Positions 30,764 to 40,463 of a DNA stretch of 64,000 nucleotides are shown one piece after another. Below the pieces are notes generated by a model that searched no databases, had not been told where the DNA came from, and saw only the letters and a program-made list of their open reading frames with translations. The translations under genes and the position numbers were made by a program. Source of the stretch: Hyaloperonospora brassicae (lineage: Eukaryota; Oomycota; Peronosporomycetes; Peronosporales; Peronosporaceae); contig CANTFL010001486.1 in assembly GCA_947650285.1 (NCBI GenBank), positions 1 to 64,000 on the forward strand. The letters are read 5' to 3'. How positions within the stretch are numbered: position 1 is the first letter of the stretch; the number at the start of each line of letters is the position of its first letter.

Positions 30764-32864
30764 TCGGTCACTCGGTCGGTCGGTCGGGTAGTTGGGTCGC
30801 TGTCTCGTGCGTCAGTTGGTCGGGTAGTTGGGTGGCTGATGGCGACGCGGGCGGGTGAGCGAGTGGGCTGCCACGACAGTGTCGGTCGTCCTCTCCTCCT
30901 TCTTCTCTGCCGGATACTGACTGACTGACTGACTAACTGACTGCCAGTCTGCCGGCGTCGACTGCTGCTGCTACTTTTGCTGCTGCGACTTTTGCTGCTG
31001 CTACTTTATCTGCTGCCTTGGCTGATCGACCGACAGTCAGTTGGGGACAACAGCCACTGGAATGTTAGCTTTGGTAGTGCGATATTTGGGCTCGGGGCGA
31101 GTCGGGAGCAGGAGGCAGGTGCAAATCGGGCCGCGAGCGCGACATTCCATAGACGGGACAAGTGGCAAGCGCGCGGCCACGAGCTGATTACCGCGAGAGC
31201 CCCCGCGGACGGATTTCGCGCCGATCACGGCAGCTCAGCTACGTGGACCGGCCGCGCCATCTGTGCAGACGCACTTTTACGGTCGAGAGCCAGTGGCGAG
31301 CGATCTGATCCAGTGGATACGTACGATTGGACGTCCGGACAGTCGCAAAAGGGAAAGCGGTCGCAGCAGCTTCTTGTCTTCCAGTCAGGGGCTGAGCACC
31401 TGCGTGGGCAGGACGTCGTCGATACTGGCGGTGCCGCCGGGTCCGGTACAAACGCCACTCACGGCCATGTCGCTCGTGCTGCCGGTCGAACATCGGATTG
31501 TGGTCTGTAGCGACAGCAAGGACCGAGACAGGACAAGGCGCACTAGTCAGTCGTGGGCTGCACCCGAGCCACGCAACGAACGGTCGTCAGCACTGGTTAG
31601 TCGTCGGACGACAAACAGCCACAGGAGAGAACACTTGGACTGTAACAATACAGCACAAAGGCGCTGGAGCGGCCAAGGACAGTACTGTCGATTCATGCTG
31701 CGCCACTTGCGCGAGAGCGCGGCACCACAATACCAAAACACAGGTTCCCAAAGCGTCCATTACACATGTACAAACTACGCCATTACAGGACCTGTAGAAA
31801 CAACCGTGAACGACATGGTAAGCACCTCTTCACTTTTTGCAAGTAGAGGCAGCATGTTGCCGTCGTTGCTGCAACAGTACATCATCCTGACAGCTGCAAG
31901 AGCAGGTGGTGTGGACTTGGACTTCTGTTTGTCCAGTCAAACACGATGGTGTCCACGCAACGTGGACTTTAACACGGTAAGCTCTCCATCGCACGCACTT
32001 CAGTGTCGAATCGAGCCTATCGCTCGCGGCAGGGTCGTCGACATCTGCAACCTGCACCGCATCGATCCCGGTTTGAGCTTGAGCCTGGCAAGGCTGTGTC
32101 AATTGATGGACACACTTTACGCTGCGCTCAGTCAGTATTGCGCTCAGTATTCCTTAGAGCATCTTTTGACTTGCTGATCTCGTCCTTCTCTCGCTGACGA
32201 TGGAGCCAGCGTGGTCAAGTATGCACGTGCTAGAACGATACTGTGCATGCATTCTACTCTGGCAAGCAGGCGACAATCATGCACCAGCGAGTGCATGCAT
32301 AGGTTCTGCGCTGCGAGCTCCTGGAAAGTCACGGTGGATAGATGAGATACGTGTACCATCCATCCACCACTTGACTTACGTGCACTACCATGTCACAGGT
32401 AGGCAACTGACTCGAATTGAATGACATCGTGCAGCATCTGTTCGACTGACTCGATCAGCGCGTCTTTGGAAGGGGAGAGAACGTCAAATCGACAAATCGC
32501 TAACGGATCTGAACAAACTTCACCGTTGGACAAAGTGGCTGATCCGAATCAACAATGCATGGTACACTAATCGGTAGTCAATACCACGATACGTGGTAAA
32601 CCAATCGAAAGTCAATTCCACTGTACTAAACGCATTGGAGCGTATCAGTATTGACTACCGGCTACGTGCTATGTGTGTCTAAACAATCTCGCACATTACG
32701 ACTTTACTGGCACCGACGCGTCAATGGACACTTGTGGGGATCAGAGGCGGGTGCTACATGATGTTAGTCTAGCTGGAAAGACATGTTGCTATGACCAGTC
32801 GACCACGTGCGCACCTTTATCATCGTATAACAAAGCTTGGCCAAATCGTCTCACCCGCATATTC
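30764..32864. other. Intergenic with simple repeats, up to the gypsy element
   Basis: Close to the transporter start are TCGG repeats, two copies of GGTCGGGTAGTTGGGT (about 30780 and 30819), a CTGA run and a CTGCTG/ACTTTTG minisatellite (30963-31015). A pair of imperfect 34-bp repeats lies at 32560 and 32594. A 304-codon open frame on plus (31263-32177) has no recognisable domain and I do not call it. Confidence 0.4.
30963..31015. repeat. CTGCTG-rich minisatellite
   Basis: Alternating CTGCTGCTG and CTACTTTTG/CGACTTTTG blocks in the upstream region of the MFS transporter gene. The apparent Leu-rich start of an open frame beginning at 30977 comes from this repeat. Confidence 0.8.
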
Positions 32865-32869
32865 GTAGA
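32865..32869. repeat. Gypsy target-site duplication, left copy
   Basis: GTAGA, identical to 40855-40859, next to the outer end of the left LTR. Confidence 0.9.
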
Positions 32870-33260
32870 TGTAACGGGGCACACCCTTGCGTAACTTAAC
32901 GCAAGGGTTTTGAGTGCCCCGACAGACGTACACGTGGCAAGCGAGGAAGCGTAGGTAGGGTAAAAGTAGAACTGTTATATTAATAAATTAAGTCTTTAAA
33001 CTACTGTCTCTTCGTTTGACTTAATTCAATTATACTAATATAACTGCATGTATGGTGACGTCTCGTCACCACTCATTGCGCGCGTCTTGCGGCGATTGGT
33101 GGGTTGATATCATCACGATATCAACCAATGAACAGACCCTTTGGTCGACCCTTCAATATCACCACTTTGGTGATATTGTTTTAAAGAATATCCATCTTTA
33201 TATTCTTTATTGTCACTTTCCTTAAAGTGACAATTTCATGTAACGGGCTGCCCCGTTACA
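32870..33260 (-). repeat. 3' LTR of the gypsy element
   Basis: 391 bp, starting TGTAACGGGG and ending CCCCGTTACA, so the ends are perfect inverted repeats. The LTR itself is a string of hairpins: CCCTTGCGT/ACGCAAGGG (32884-32907), GGTGACG/CGTCACC, GGTTGATATC/GATATCAACC (33102-33126), AATATCACC/GGTGATATT (33155-33177), GTCACTTT/AAAGTGAC, and TGTAACGGG/CCCGTTACA (33239-33260). Confidence 0.97.
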
Positions 33261-33274
33261 TCACCCCCCCTTAA
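33261..33274 (-). other. Polypurine tract
   Basis: On the minus strand TTAAGGGGGGGTGA directly precedes the 3' LTR, the expected place and composition for the plus-strand primer of an LTR retrotransposon. Confidence 0.75.
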
Positions 33275-33391
33275 CTGATAGTCACCGTGTGACTATCGAA
33301 AACATGGAGGCCACCCGTTGGCCACCATTGGGACTGGGAGCACTTGTTGGGTCCGTTCCATTCACTTTCCGCTTGACCTCGCATAGTTAAC

Positions 33392-34999
33392 ATGTCTATG
33401 CGAGGTGACTCAAGACCCACACAGCCTGGTGCTGTGCAAGCCTCTGCGGCAGACGCTTCGTCGTCTGCCGCCCCTTCTTCGCCTGCAGCAACAGGTGCTG
33501 CAGGTGCACGCGGTATCACACCGCGTGCGCACGATGACCCTGATGTAGAGGTCATCTACTCTGGCGAGTCAGACGTGTCTGACTCGGGCAATGCTCCAGA
33601 GGCGTCTCGCTCACCGGCGACGCCTCAGTATTCGCCAAGACCACTGCCGAACGAACGGACTCGTGATTTGCATCACAGTCTGTTCGGCAGTGATGATGAT
33701 GATGATCAGGGTGGTGAGTTCTATTCTTCACCACCGCCGGCTCGTGCGTCTTCGCACGAGCGTGATGACGATGGCGCGAGCCGTCGTCAATCTGGGAGCC
33801 GTGGTACCGACAAGGGTACCACTGTGAAGCGTGATGAGTTGAAGCCGTGGCGTTTGCCCGAACAACTCATCAATAGCCTGTCTCACGAGACAGGCCAACA
33901 CCATCGAATACCCTTATTCGATGCAACCGAGCTTCACGGCTTGAGTCCCAGCGCGAAGAACTTTCGCGCTGAAGAAGATTTTTATCTCGATGTCTTTCTT
34001 AGACATCGATGGTACAACAGCAACCAAAAGCGTGACAAAACATCGCTTTTGGCTGCGTGGAACGCGTTCGTCCAAAACGTAAAGAATTTTGGACGAGAAG
34101 GGTGGCTCAAGAAACTTGAGGCAACACGCCTCAGGTTCGAACGGCGAACGCCAACCGGTGCTAGGTACCGGTTGCATTTTTTATCGAGTGAGGCAGGCAT
34201 TCCTTGCCTCACATGGGGAGACCCTTGTGCGAGTTGTGTTGACAACTCGCAGCGTGCACATAGGGATGTGTACTCCCTAAATTCGCCCTGGGGAAGGGCA
34301 CATCTCTCGGAGGAGATGCGTGACGCGATTGCAAACTTGCAATCCGTCTACAAGCGCCTAGGGCGCGTGTTTACCGATGGGCCACAGGACTCATCGGATG
34401 GGTCTCGTCATACTGGTGGACGAGACCTTCAACATCCATCAACAGCTGAGAGTGGGGCTCCCAGCTGTTCCAAGAGGGTGGATACCCCCGCCACTGGACG
34501 AGGTAGCTCGTCCTTGATCCTGAATCGTCACGGTGATTCAAGATACGCTCCACTAGAAAGCGTTGATCACCGTGAGCATCCACCAAAGGATGAGGTGGAG
34601 GAGGAAAGACCTCCTCCAGATGATTCTGTTCACCATCTCGACCCTTACGAGATGGATCGCGCAATCGATGAATTGCGCGATGACTTGAAGCACGAGCGCG
34701 ATCGGCGCTACGCTTTGACCGATACCGTGCGGAAGAACCGCAAGGGTCACGAGGCTGATCGGGCGAGGGATCGCGCCGATTATGCCACGGCGCAGCTTCA
34801 GGTCGAGCGGGATGTCCGCTCCCTATTCGGCGAGCTGGCGACAGCTCGCGGGGAGATATCTCGGTTGAATACCGAGGTATCATATCTGCGCGACCAGACG
34901 GATCGTCTGGAGCGCGAACGCAAGAACTTGATGGATGTTCTTGAACGTGGGGGCTATCTTCATCGGAAGAAGAAGGCTCGTACTGACAGTACGACCTAA
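33392..34999 (+). CDS. Antisense ORF carried by the gypsy element
   Basis: 535 codons from ATG 33392, on the strand opposite gag-pol, starting 132 bp inside the 3' LTR. Residues 1-150 are disordered, Ser/Asp/Pro-rich with acidic runs (SDDDDDQ). About 155-300 is a folded-looking block with aromatic and basic residues ([63 protein letters not shown]). About 440-525 is a strongly charged coiled coil ([38 protein letters not shown]) with a basic tail. It matches no retroelement protein I recognise. The last 629 bp overlap the chromodomain frame on the other strand. It could be an accessory protein; because hairpins make the two strands locally alike, an open antisense frame could also be partly a by-product, but 535 codons with domain-like composition argues for a real protein. 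Confidence 0.65.
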   Translation: MSMRGDSRPTQPGAVQASAADASSSAAPSSPAATGAAGARGITPRAHDDPDVEVIYSGESDVSDSGNAPEASRSPATPQYSPRPLPNERTRDLHHSLFGSDDDDDQGGEFYSSPPPARASSHERDDDGASRRQSGSRGTDKGTTVKRDELKPWRLPEQLINSLSHETGQHHRIPLFDATELHGLSPSAKNFRAEEDFYLDVFLRHRWYNSNQKRDKTSLLAAWNAFVQNVKNFGREGWLKKLEATRLRFERRTPTGARYRLHFLSSEAGIPCLTWGDPCASCVDNSQRAHRDVYSLNSPWGRAHLSEEMRDAIANLQSVYKRLGRVFTDGPQDSSDGSRHTGGRDLQHPSTAESGAPSCSKRVDTPATGRGSSSLILNRHGDSRYAPLESVDHREHPPKDEVEEERPPPDDSVHHLDPYEMDRAIDELRDDLKHERDRRYALTDTVRKNRKGHEADRARDRADYATAQLQVERDVRSLFGELATARGEISRLNTEVSYLRDQTDRLERERKNLMDVLERGGYLHRKKKARTDSTT

Positions 35000-35603
35000 G
35001 CCTCCCCACGTAAAACGTAGGATGCGTGCGCATCCTACGTGGTAATTCGAGTGTGTATGCATTGCCCTTGCGATGCAACACTCGAAATGGCCCAATGTAT
35101 TTCGGCAGTAGTTTGCTACTGCCGACACTAGTGACTGCATGTCCAGGTAGGTTTACCGTTGACAGTAGTACTAGGTCGTTAACCTTAAATGAAAGAACAT
35201 TTGCTCTTCCATTCTTGTCTGCGTTCCGTTTCTGACGGTCCACCGCATTTGCGATGGAGTCCTGAACGAAACGGACTACCGCTTCTCGAGTCAGCAGGAA
35301 GTTCTCTGCTGACTCTTTGTTTTGTCTGGCAGTGCGCTTCGTGCGCACTGCTAAGAGATTGCTCTCTTCTTCAGCGAGGTTGTCTTCTTCCTCGCTGACA
35401 TAATCGTTGGCGATGCTGAATATACCAGCATCGTCATCATCATCCGAATCAATAATAGCGTCTTCGCTATTATTGAGATGATCTTCTTCATCGATGTCGA
35501 CTTGATCGACATCGGCATCATACGTGACGACGTTTGCGTCGACACGTGATGAGCAAGAGCCAAAACGGTTTTTGCTCGAGCGAGTCCCTCCCCCCTTATC
35601 CAA
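34371..35603 (-). CDS. Integrase C-terminal region plus chromodomain (third frame)
   Basis: Open frame of 410 codons with no ATG at its head (first codon TTG), overlapping the end of the pol frame by 253 bp in the -1 frame. It starts with an acidic linker ([24 protein letters not shown]), then the integrase tail ([34 protein letters not shown]), a Ser/Arg/Pro-rich stretch, and a chromodomain at the C-terminus ([29 protein letters not shown]), which in known chromoviruses directs integration to marked chromatin. The frame change lies near the C6 run at 35590-35595 (G6 in the coding sense). It may be a one-base deletion or a second -1 frameshift; no canonical slippery heptamer is visible there, so a mutation is somewhat more likely. 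Confidence 0.85.
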   Translation of the reverse strand: MDKGGGTRSSKNRFGSCSSRVDANVVTYDADVDQVDIDEEDHLNNSEDAIIDSDDDDDAGIFSIANDYVSEEEDNLAEEESNLLAVRTKRTARQNKESAENFLLTREAVVRFVQDSIANAVDRQKRNADKNGRANVLSFKVNDLVLLSTVNLPGHAVTSVGSSKLLPKYIGPFRVLHRKGNAYTLELPRRMRTHPTFYVGRLRSYCQYEPSSSDEDSPHVQEHPSSSCVRAPDDPSGRADMIPRYSTEISPRELSPARRIGSGHPARPEAAPWHNRRDPSPDQPRDPCGSSARYRSKRSADRARASSHRAIHRLRDPSRKGRDGEQNHLEEVFPPPPHPLVDAHGDQRFLVERILNHRDDSGSRTSYLVQWRGYPPSWNSWEPHSQLLMDVEGLVHQYDETHPMSPVAHR

Positions 35604-38600
35604 GAGTTACACTCTATAAGGGTGGGCACTCGTGGATGGCGTAGGCCATTCACGTAAAACGGTGTGTGCTGTGTTGAAGCATGCACCGAATTATTGATGG
35701 CGAATTCCACCATGGGTAGGAATTCGCTCCAACTCGGAAACGAGTGGACATATCCTCGAAGAATCTCTTCGAGGACACGGTTCGCACGTTCCGTCTGACC
35801 ATCTGTTTCTGGATGGTCAGAAGTGGACATCTTTAATCGTGTTCCGAGAGTACGGAACACGGTTTGCCAAAATTCCGCCGTGAACCGAGGGTCACGGTCG
35901 GATACGAGTTCACGGGGTAACCCGTGGAGTCTAAAGACCGTGTCGAGAAAGACACGAGCACAACCTTGAGCCTTGATTGACTCAGGGACAGCAGCAAGAT
36001 GGACCATCTTGCTGAATCGGTCTACAAACACAAGAATACCATTATTCTTGTGAGCGTCTTCGGTAAACCCGAAGACGAAGTCCATTGAAACGGACTGCCA
36101 GCACTCTGTCGGAACAGGCAGAGGCTGCAATGGCGCACGGGATGAAGGACTAGGCTTCACCCGTTGAAAAACTTCGCAAGCACGTATGTACTTGCGAACA
36201 AACTGATACTGGCGGGGCCAGTAAAAGTCACGACTTACCGTGAGGTAAGTCTTTTCCCTTCCACGATGGCCGCTTGTTGGGGCATCGTGACACTCGTACA
36301 TGATGCGCAACCGCAAATCATGATGAGCGGGTACGACGACACGAGGCGTGTCGTCGGCAACAGCTGTATAGTACAGCAATCCGTTGCGTGTACTATACCG
36401 ATCCGATGAGGATCGGTACAAAGCCGGTAAATCCCTCATGGATTTACTGGATGGATTCACCAGATGATCCATCAATCGCAGAAGATCCTTATCTTCCGCG
36501 TATGCCTTTCGTACGTCGTCAAGTAAACTTGACGACGGGACACTGACTGACAGTGTCGCAACAGTGGGCTTATCCTCACTGTTGGATTGTGCGTCCGGCT
36601 CGAAATCGGGCCGGCGCGAAAGAGCATCCGCGACGACATTGAGTCGTCCCGGTTTATACTCCACGGAGAAGTTATACTCCGCGAAGAAAGACAGCCACCT
36701 CGCCATTCTTTGCGAGAGGTGTGGGCTGTTTACGGCCGTGCGTAATGACGCATGGTCCGTGTAGACAACAAACGGTCTATCTCCCAAGAGATAGACGCGA
36801 AACTTAGCCAGTGCGTATTTCATGGCAAGGAGTTCCTTGTCATGCACTGGGTAATTACGCTCAGCTGCTTGCAGCTGACGCGACTGATAACAGATGACGC
36901 GCTCCGCGCCATCTGCATCGAACTGCATTAACGCACAGCCGATTGCGAAATCGCTGGCGTCACAGACCACATGAAATGGTCTGTCCTGATCTGCAATCGC
37001 CAAGATCGGCGATTGCATCAAGCTCCGCTTGATACCTTCAAAGGAACGCTGGCACTCAGCGTTCCATGACCACTTGACATTTTTCTTGAGCAAGCAAGAA
37101 AGATGAACAGTCATCTCGGCGTAGTTGCGCGAGTACTTGTGCAAGTACGCCGCAAGACCAAGGAACTTCCTTAGTCCCTTGACATCGACTGGCACTGGCC
37201 AGTCGGTGATCGCCTTGATCTTTTCGGGATCAGGGCGTACGCCGTGTTTACCCACGATGCACCCAAGAAGTGGTATTTCGCTAGCCGCGAATATACACTT
37301 CTTGAGGTTGGCGTACAACTTATGCTTGCGCATAAGTTGAAGAACCTGACGAACGTGAGTTCTGTGAACTTCAACGTCCGTCTTTCCGTCCATAGCCCGG
37401 CTATGGACGAACACATCGTCGAAGTAACTCGGTGCGAAGTCTCGCACCGGTCTCAACAGATTTGTGACACATCTGTTGAATGTTGCAGGGGCATTACTCA
37501 GCCCCTGTGGCATCACTAGCCACTCCCACAGCATCCCGCTGGGGGTACTCACTGCCGTGAACGGGACGTCCTGTTCACGCATCAGGATCTGATAGAATCC
37601 ATCCATCAGATCCATGGACGAAAAGATGGTACTCTTTGACATACCATCTATGATTACGTCCTTCCTCGGTATCGGCGTCTGAGCCGGTACCGTTGCAGCA
37701 TTCAACTTGTTGAATGCGTGCACTATCCGCCACCCTCCTGTGGCCTTTCGCACACAGAAGGTCGGAGAGCTGTGAGGGGATGTTGATTCCCTCACATGGC
37801 CCGCTGCTAAGCGATCGGCAAAGAACTTGTCGATCGCTATCACTTGTTCACGAGGCAGTGGCCACTGCTTCATGACACAGTATTTCGAGCCCGTTTTGAG
37901 CTCGATCTCGTGTCGAGTGCCTTTGTCCTTAGGCAACTCGCAAGGTACGGATTCAGGGAACACATCCCTGAATTCGATCAAATCCTTATACAAAGGATTT
38001 GCCTGAAGTGACTCCCAGGATTGGGACGCGTATCGCTCAATCCGAGTCTTCTCATCGAGGACACTTTCGTCCATCGATGAGCTGCTGAGAACCCGTTCGT
38101 TCTCAGCAAATACTGTTGCCGACCGAATGTCGGTCACATACTCGTCCTCTGTGACGAGTATGCAGATCTGCTTGACTTTGCCACTACGCAGATCACGCAA
38201 GAACCGTTTCGGTTCTAGCGTTGGCAACTGAGTTATCTCCGAAGTCAACTTCGGAGGCACAATCAGATCAAGCGTATAAGCGCCTACGCTTGATCCGTCA
38301 TTAACCAAGACGTTCAACGTCTCGGTTTCTTCCTGGGAACTTGCTTCCACAGGTTGCTGAGGGCCTAATCCCTCAGCAAGCGACTCTTGAGGAATTCCTT
38401 CCTCAAGTACGTGGGGACTTATTCCCTCGACGTCTTCCGACTGTGGCTGTGCAACCACAGTCAGGAACCGATCCTCTACGGTCGACTCTCCAGTCGACCT
38501 AGGATTTTCATGTTGCCCCTTGGGGGCAACAGACTTCTTTCTTCTAAGATGCTGCCCGCTAGGCATGCATCCATGTCCCGGTCCACTCGACTTATTCGAG

Positions 38601-39280
38601 TGGTGGACCTTCGGCGCAGCCTGTACTTCTGTACAGCCGCCGGGAGCTTGCTCCACAGTGTAGTGATCAACTACACTGTGATCTTGTGCAGTCGTGCTAA
38701 CGACCGTACCGCAAGTGAGGCCATCGCACTCACTCGCAGAACATCCACACGCTTGTGGACGCTCCAAGATGTTCATCAGATGGCCATCTGATGAACAAGC
38801 AGCAGGCATCTTCACGGATCGATGCTGCCAGCTCACTCTTGGCTCGTACTTTCTGAGCCAAGGTAATCCCAGGATGACATCAAATTTGTCATCCAGATCT
38901 AGTACGATGAAGTCATCATCGTACTGTTCGCCCTCTAACGTGTAGTGGATTCCTACTACACGTTTCTCAACGGTTATCGATGCGCCTGTTGCAAGGCGCA
39001 CCGTCATCCTTGTGAGGGGAATGTCGCGCTCAACGAACTTGAGCCTACGACCCTCTAGTGACTGGCGACGAACAAAGTTGTTCGACGCCCCACAGTCTAC
39101 TAGGGCACGAAGCGACAAATCATTTGTCGCTTCCAACTTCAAGGTGATGAGCGAAACGTCATCACCAGGTGCAGAGACACACAACGATTGTGTATCTGGA
39201 GCAACTTTCGTCAAGAGATTTGCAAATTCTCTTGAGGTTGCTGGATCAGTAGGGCGCTCCGCCCCTACTGACCCCGACCA
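35351..39280 (-). CDS. Gypsy pol: protease, reverse transcriptase, RNase H, integrase
   Basis: About 1309 residues read in the -1 frame after gag; there is no ATG at the head, so it is made as a gag-pol fusion. Protease motif ALVDCGASNNF (Cys in place of the usual Ser/Thr after Asp). Reverse transcriptase with FCVRKATGGWRIVHAF, PQGLSNAPATF and catalytic YFDDVFVHS. RNase H with VVCDASDFAIGCALMQ and VYTDHASLR. Integrase zinc domain HHDLRLRIMYECHD...HRGREKT...C-E-V-F-Q, where the second Cys of HHCC is Phe. The integrase catalytic triad is intact: SMDFVFGF, VSDRDPRF and TDGQTERAN. After the core the frame runs into unrelated residues and stops at 35351; the proper integrase tail continues in another frame (34371-35603). 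Confidence 0.93.
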   Translation of the reverse strand, partial: WSGSVGAERPTDPATSREFANLLTKVAPDTQSLCVSAPGDDVSLITLKLEATNDLSLRALVDCGASNNFVRRQSLEGRRLKFVERDIPLTRMTVRLATGASITVEKRVVGIHYTLEGEQYDDDFIVLDLDDKFDVILGLPWLRKYEPRVSWQHRSVKMPAACSSDGHLMNILERPQACGCSASECDGLTCGTVVSTTAQDHSVVDHYTVEQAPGGCTEVQAAPKVHHSNKSSGPGHGCMPSGQHLRRKKSVAPKGQHENPRSTGESTVEDRFLTVVAQPQSEDVEGISPHVLEEGIPQESLAEGLGPQQPVEASSQEETETLNVLVNDGSSVGAYTLDLIVPPKLTSEITQLPTLEPKRFLRDLRSGKVKQICILVTEDEYVTDIRSATVFAENERVLSSSSMDESVLDEKTRIERYASQSWESLQANPLYKDLIEFRDVFPESVPCELPKDKGTRHEIELKTGSKYCVMKQWPLPREQVIAIDKFFADRLAAGHVRESTSPHSSPTFCVRKATGGWRIVHAFNKLNAATVPAQTPIPRKDVIIDGMSKSTIFSSMDLMDGFYQILMREQDVPFTAVSTPSGMLWEWLVMPQGLSNAPATFNRCVTNLLRPVRDFAPSYFDDVFVHSRAMDGKTDVEVHRTHVRQVLQLMRKHKLYANLKKCIFAASEIPLLGCIVGKHGVRPDPEKIKAITDWPVPVDVKGLRKFLGLAAYLHKYSRNYAEMTVHLSCLLKKNVKWSWNAECQRSFEGIKRSLMQSPILAIADQDRPFHVVCDASDFAIGCALMQFDADGAERVICYQSRQLQAAERNYPVHDKELLAMKYALAKFRVYLLGDRPFVVYTDHASLRTAVNSPHLSQRMARWLSFFAEYNFSVEYKPGRLNVVADALSRRPDFEPDAQSNSEDKPTVATLSVSVPSSSLLDDVRKAYAEDKDLLRLMDHLVNPSSKSMRDLPALYRSSSDRYSTRNGLLYYTAVADDTPRVVVPAHHDLRLRIMYECHDAPTSGHRGREKTYLTVSRDFYWPRQYQFVRKYIRACEVFQRVKPSPSSRAPLQPLPVPTECWQSVSMDFVFGFTEDAHKNNGILVFVDRFSKMVHLAAVPESIKAQGCARVFLDTVFRLHGLPRELVSDRDPRFTAEFWQTVFRTLGTRLKMSTSDHPETDGQTERANRVLEEILRGYVHSFPSWSEFLPMVEFAINNSVHASTQHTPFYVNGLRHPRVPTLIECNSWIRGEGLARAKTVLALAHHVSTQTSSRMMPMSIKSTSMKKIISIIAKTLLLIRMMMTMLVYSASPTIMSARKKTTSLKKRAIS

Positions 39281-39286
39281 TTTTTT
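39246..39286 (-). promoter_or_regulatory. Programmed -1 ribosomal frameshift signal, gag to pol
   Basis: On the minus strand the heptamer A AAA AAT (39286 to 39280) sits in the gag zero frame, 13 nt before the gag stop (39267-39265). An 8-nt spacer is followed by a stem with 9-bp arms TCAGTAGGG (39271-39263) and CCCTACTGA (39254-39246) and an 8-nt loop. Pol is open in exactly the -1 frame through this site. Slippery sequence, spacing and downstream stem all fit the established signal. The caution is that hairpins are everywhere in this element. Confidence 0.85.
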
Positions 39287-40419
39287 GATGGTCCGTCTCG
39301 CTGTTGCGGCTTCGCAACAGCGCTGGACCCACGCCCATTGCCCTTTCTGGCAAAAGGTCGTCCATTTCGCTCAGTACTGTTTGGTACTGGGCGTGGAGCA
39401 CTACACTCGTATGCGTAGTGCCCTAACTTCTGACAGCGATTGCACCTCTGCAATCGCTTGTTGTTTGTAGAGCGAGGTCTCTCGCTCTCAACATAGCAGA
39501 GGTCCATTGGTTCTGGACCTCCGATCTCTTGTCGTCTCGGTGGACGGTAAGAGTTTGAGCTAGCATGAGCCTGTCTCATGCTAAAGTCTTCCTGTTCCGC
39601 GGCTGATATCGCTTCTTCAAGCGTATTCAGCTCAAGGCGGAACAGGTGGCTCCTGACGGGCCCTTCTGCGAGCCCTTGCATGAACACCGTAATCAACGTG
39701 TGTTCATGTACTGGGTTGGCAGTTATACTACTCGCAAGGAGTCGTATATGTTGTGCGTAAGCGTGCACATCACGCTTACCCTGCTTGAGTTTCAGGAGCT
39801 CTGAGCGAGCCCTGAACTCAGCACGTGGCGGCTCAAACGTTTGTCTGAGCCGGGACTTGAAGTCATCTAGCGACCTAAACACATTTGGGTCGCTACTCTC
39901 GAGTCCCAGGGACCAAGTTTTGGCACGCCCTGCCAAGTGGGTCTGAGCAAATGTGAGTTTCATTTGCTCATCTTCGACGCGACGAGCCCTTAGGGCTCTG
40001 TCGAGTTCGACAAACCATAGTAACAGGGAGTCCTCCGGGACTCCACTGTTCTTGGAAATGTCGACTTTCATGACTTCGGGACGACGCGCATGCGCCGTCC
40101 CGCCCACAGCAGCATGGAATTGCTGCTGTCTCAACAGCTCCGTCTGTTGAGCACCGAGTTCTCTCAACTGCTCGGCCTGTTGAGAGCCTTGCTGGTGAAG
40201 CAAGGCTACTTTCTCCCTCTCGAGAGCAAGTTCATTCTGAATGAACTTGGCGATAGCGGCATGTTGTTGGTCTCTGTCTAGAGACTCCAACATGGTGCTG
40301 ACGACGAGTTCGCCTACGGTAGAACTCATTCGTTCTACCGCACCCCATTCGATGTCACTCAAATGGGTAAACCCTTCACGCGTGGCGTGAAAGGTGTCTT
40401 CTTCATCCAACATGTTCAT
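39265..40419 (-). CDS. Gypsy gag
   Basis: 384 residues from ATG 40419. A helical, glutamine-rich N-terminal region is followed by a retrotransposon gag (capsid-like) domain around residues 110-290 (DSLLLWFVELDRALRARRV, FAQTHLAGRAKTWSLGL, FKSRLRQTFEPP, YAQHIRLLASSI, FMQGLAEGPVRSHLF). A CCHC nucleocapsid knuckle, CNRCQKLGHYAYEC, lies near residue 330, followed by a basic Gly/Arg-rich tail. It forms the virus-like particle and packages element RNA in known Ty3/gypsy elements. The stop lies inside the frameshift stem. Confidence 0.93.
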   Translation of the reverse strand: MNMLDEEDTFHATREGFTHLSDIEWGAVERMSSTVGELVVSTMLESLDRDQQHAAIAKFIQNELALEREKVALLHQQGSQQAEQLRELGAQQTELLRQQQFHAAVGGTAHARRPEVMKVDISKNSGVPEDSLLLWFVELDRALRARRVEDEQMKLTFAQTHLAGRAKTWSLGLESSDPNVFRSLDDFKSRLRQTFEPPRAEFRARSELLKLKQGKRDVHAYAQHIRLLASSITANPVHEHTLITVFMQGLAEGPVRSHLFRLELNTLEEAISAAEQEDFSMRQAHASSNSYRPPRRQEIGGPEPMDLCYVESERPRSTNNKRLQRCNRCQKLGHYAYECSAPRPVPNSTERNGRPFARKGNGRGSSAVAKPQQRDGPSKNGRGQ

Positions 40420-40447
40420 GTTGGATGATGTGGTCCTTGGAAGGACT

Positions 40448-40461
40448 ACAAAGTGCTACCA
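40448..40461 (-). other. Primer-binding site
   Basis: Two bases inside the 5' LTR the minus strand reads TGGTAGCACTTTGT. TGG plus TAGC complements a tRNA 3' end of the CCA type; the first seven bases agree with initiator-Met-type primer sites in some elements, while the rest does not let me name the tRNA. Confidence 0.6.
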
Positions 40462-40463
40462 GG

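Noticed and set aside
28737..30928. Long plus-strand frames antisense to the MFS transporter
   Set aside because: Shadows of the transporter coding sequence; no membrane or domain pattern of their own.
31263..32177. 304-codon plus-strand open frame
   Set aside because: No recognisable domain, composition like random translation, no promoter element, and it starts in a repeat-rich region.
33392..34999. Antisense ORF as a simple shadow of the chromodomain frame
   Set aside because: Only the last 629 bp overlap it; most of the ORF has no coding sequence on the opposite strand.
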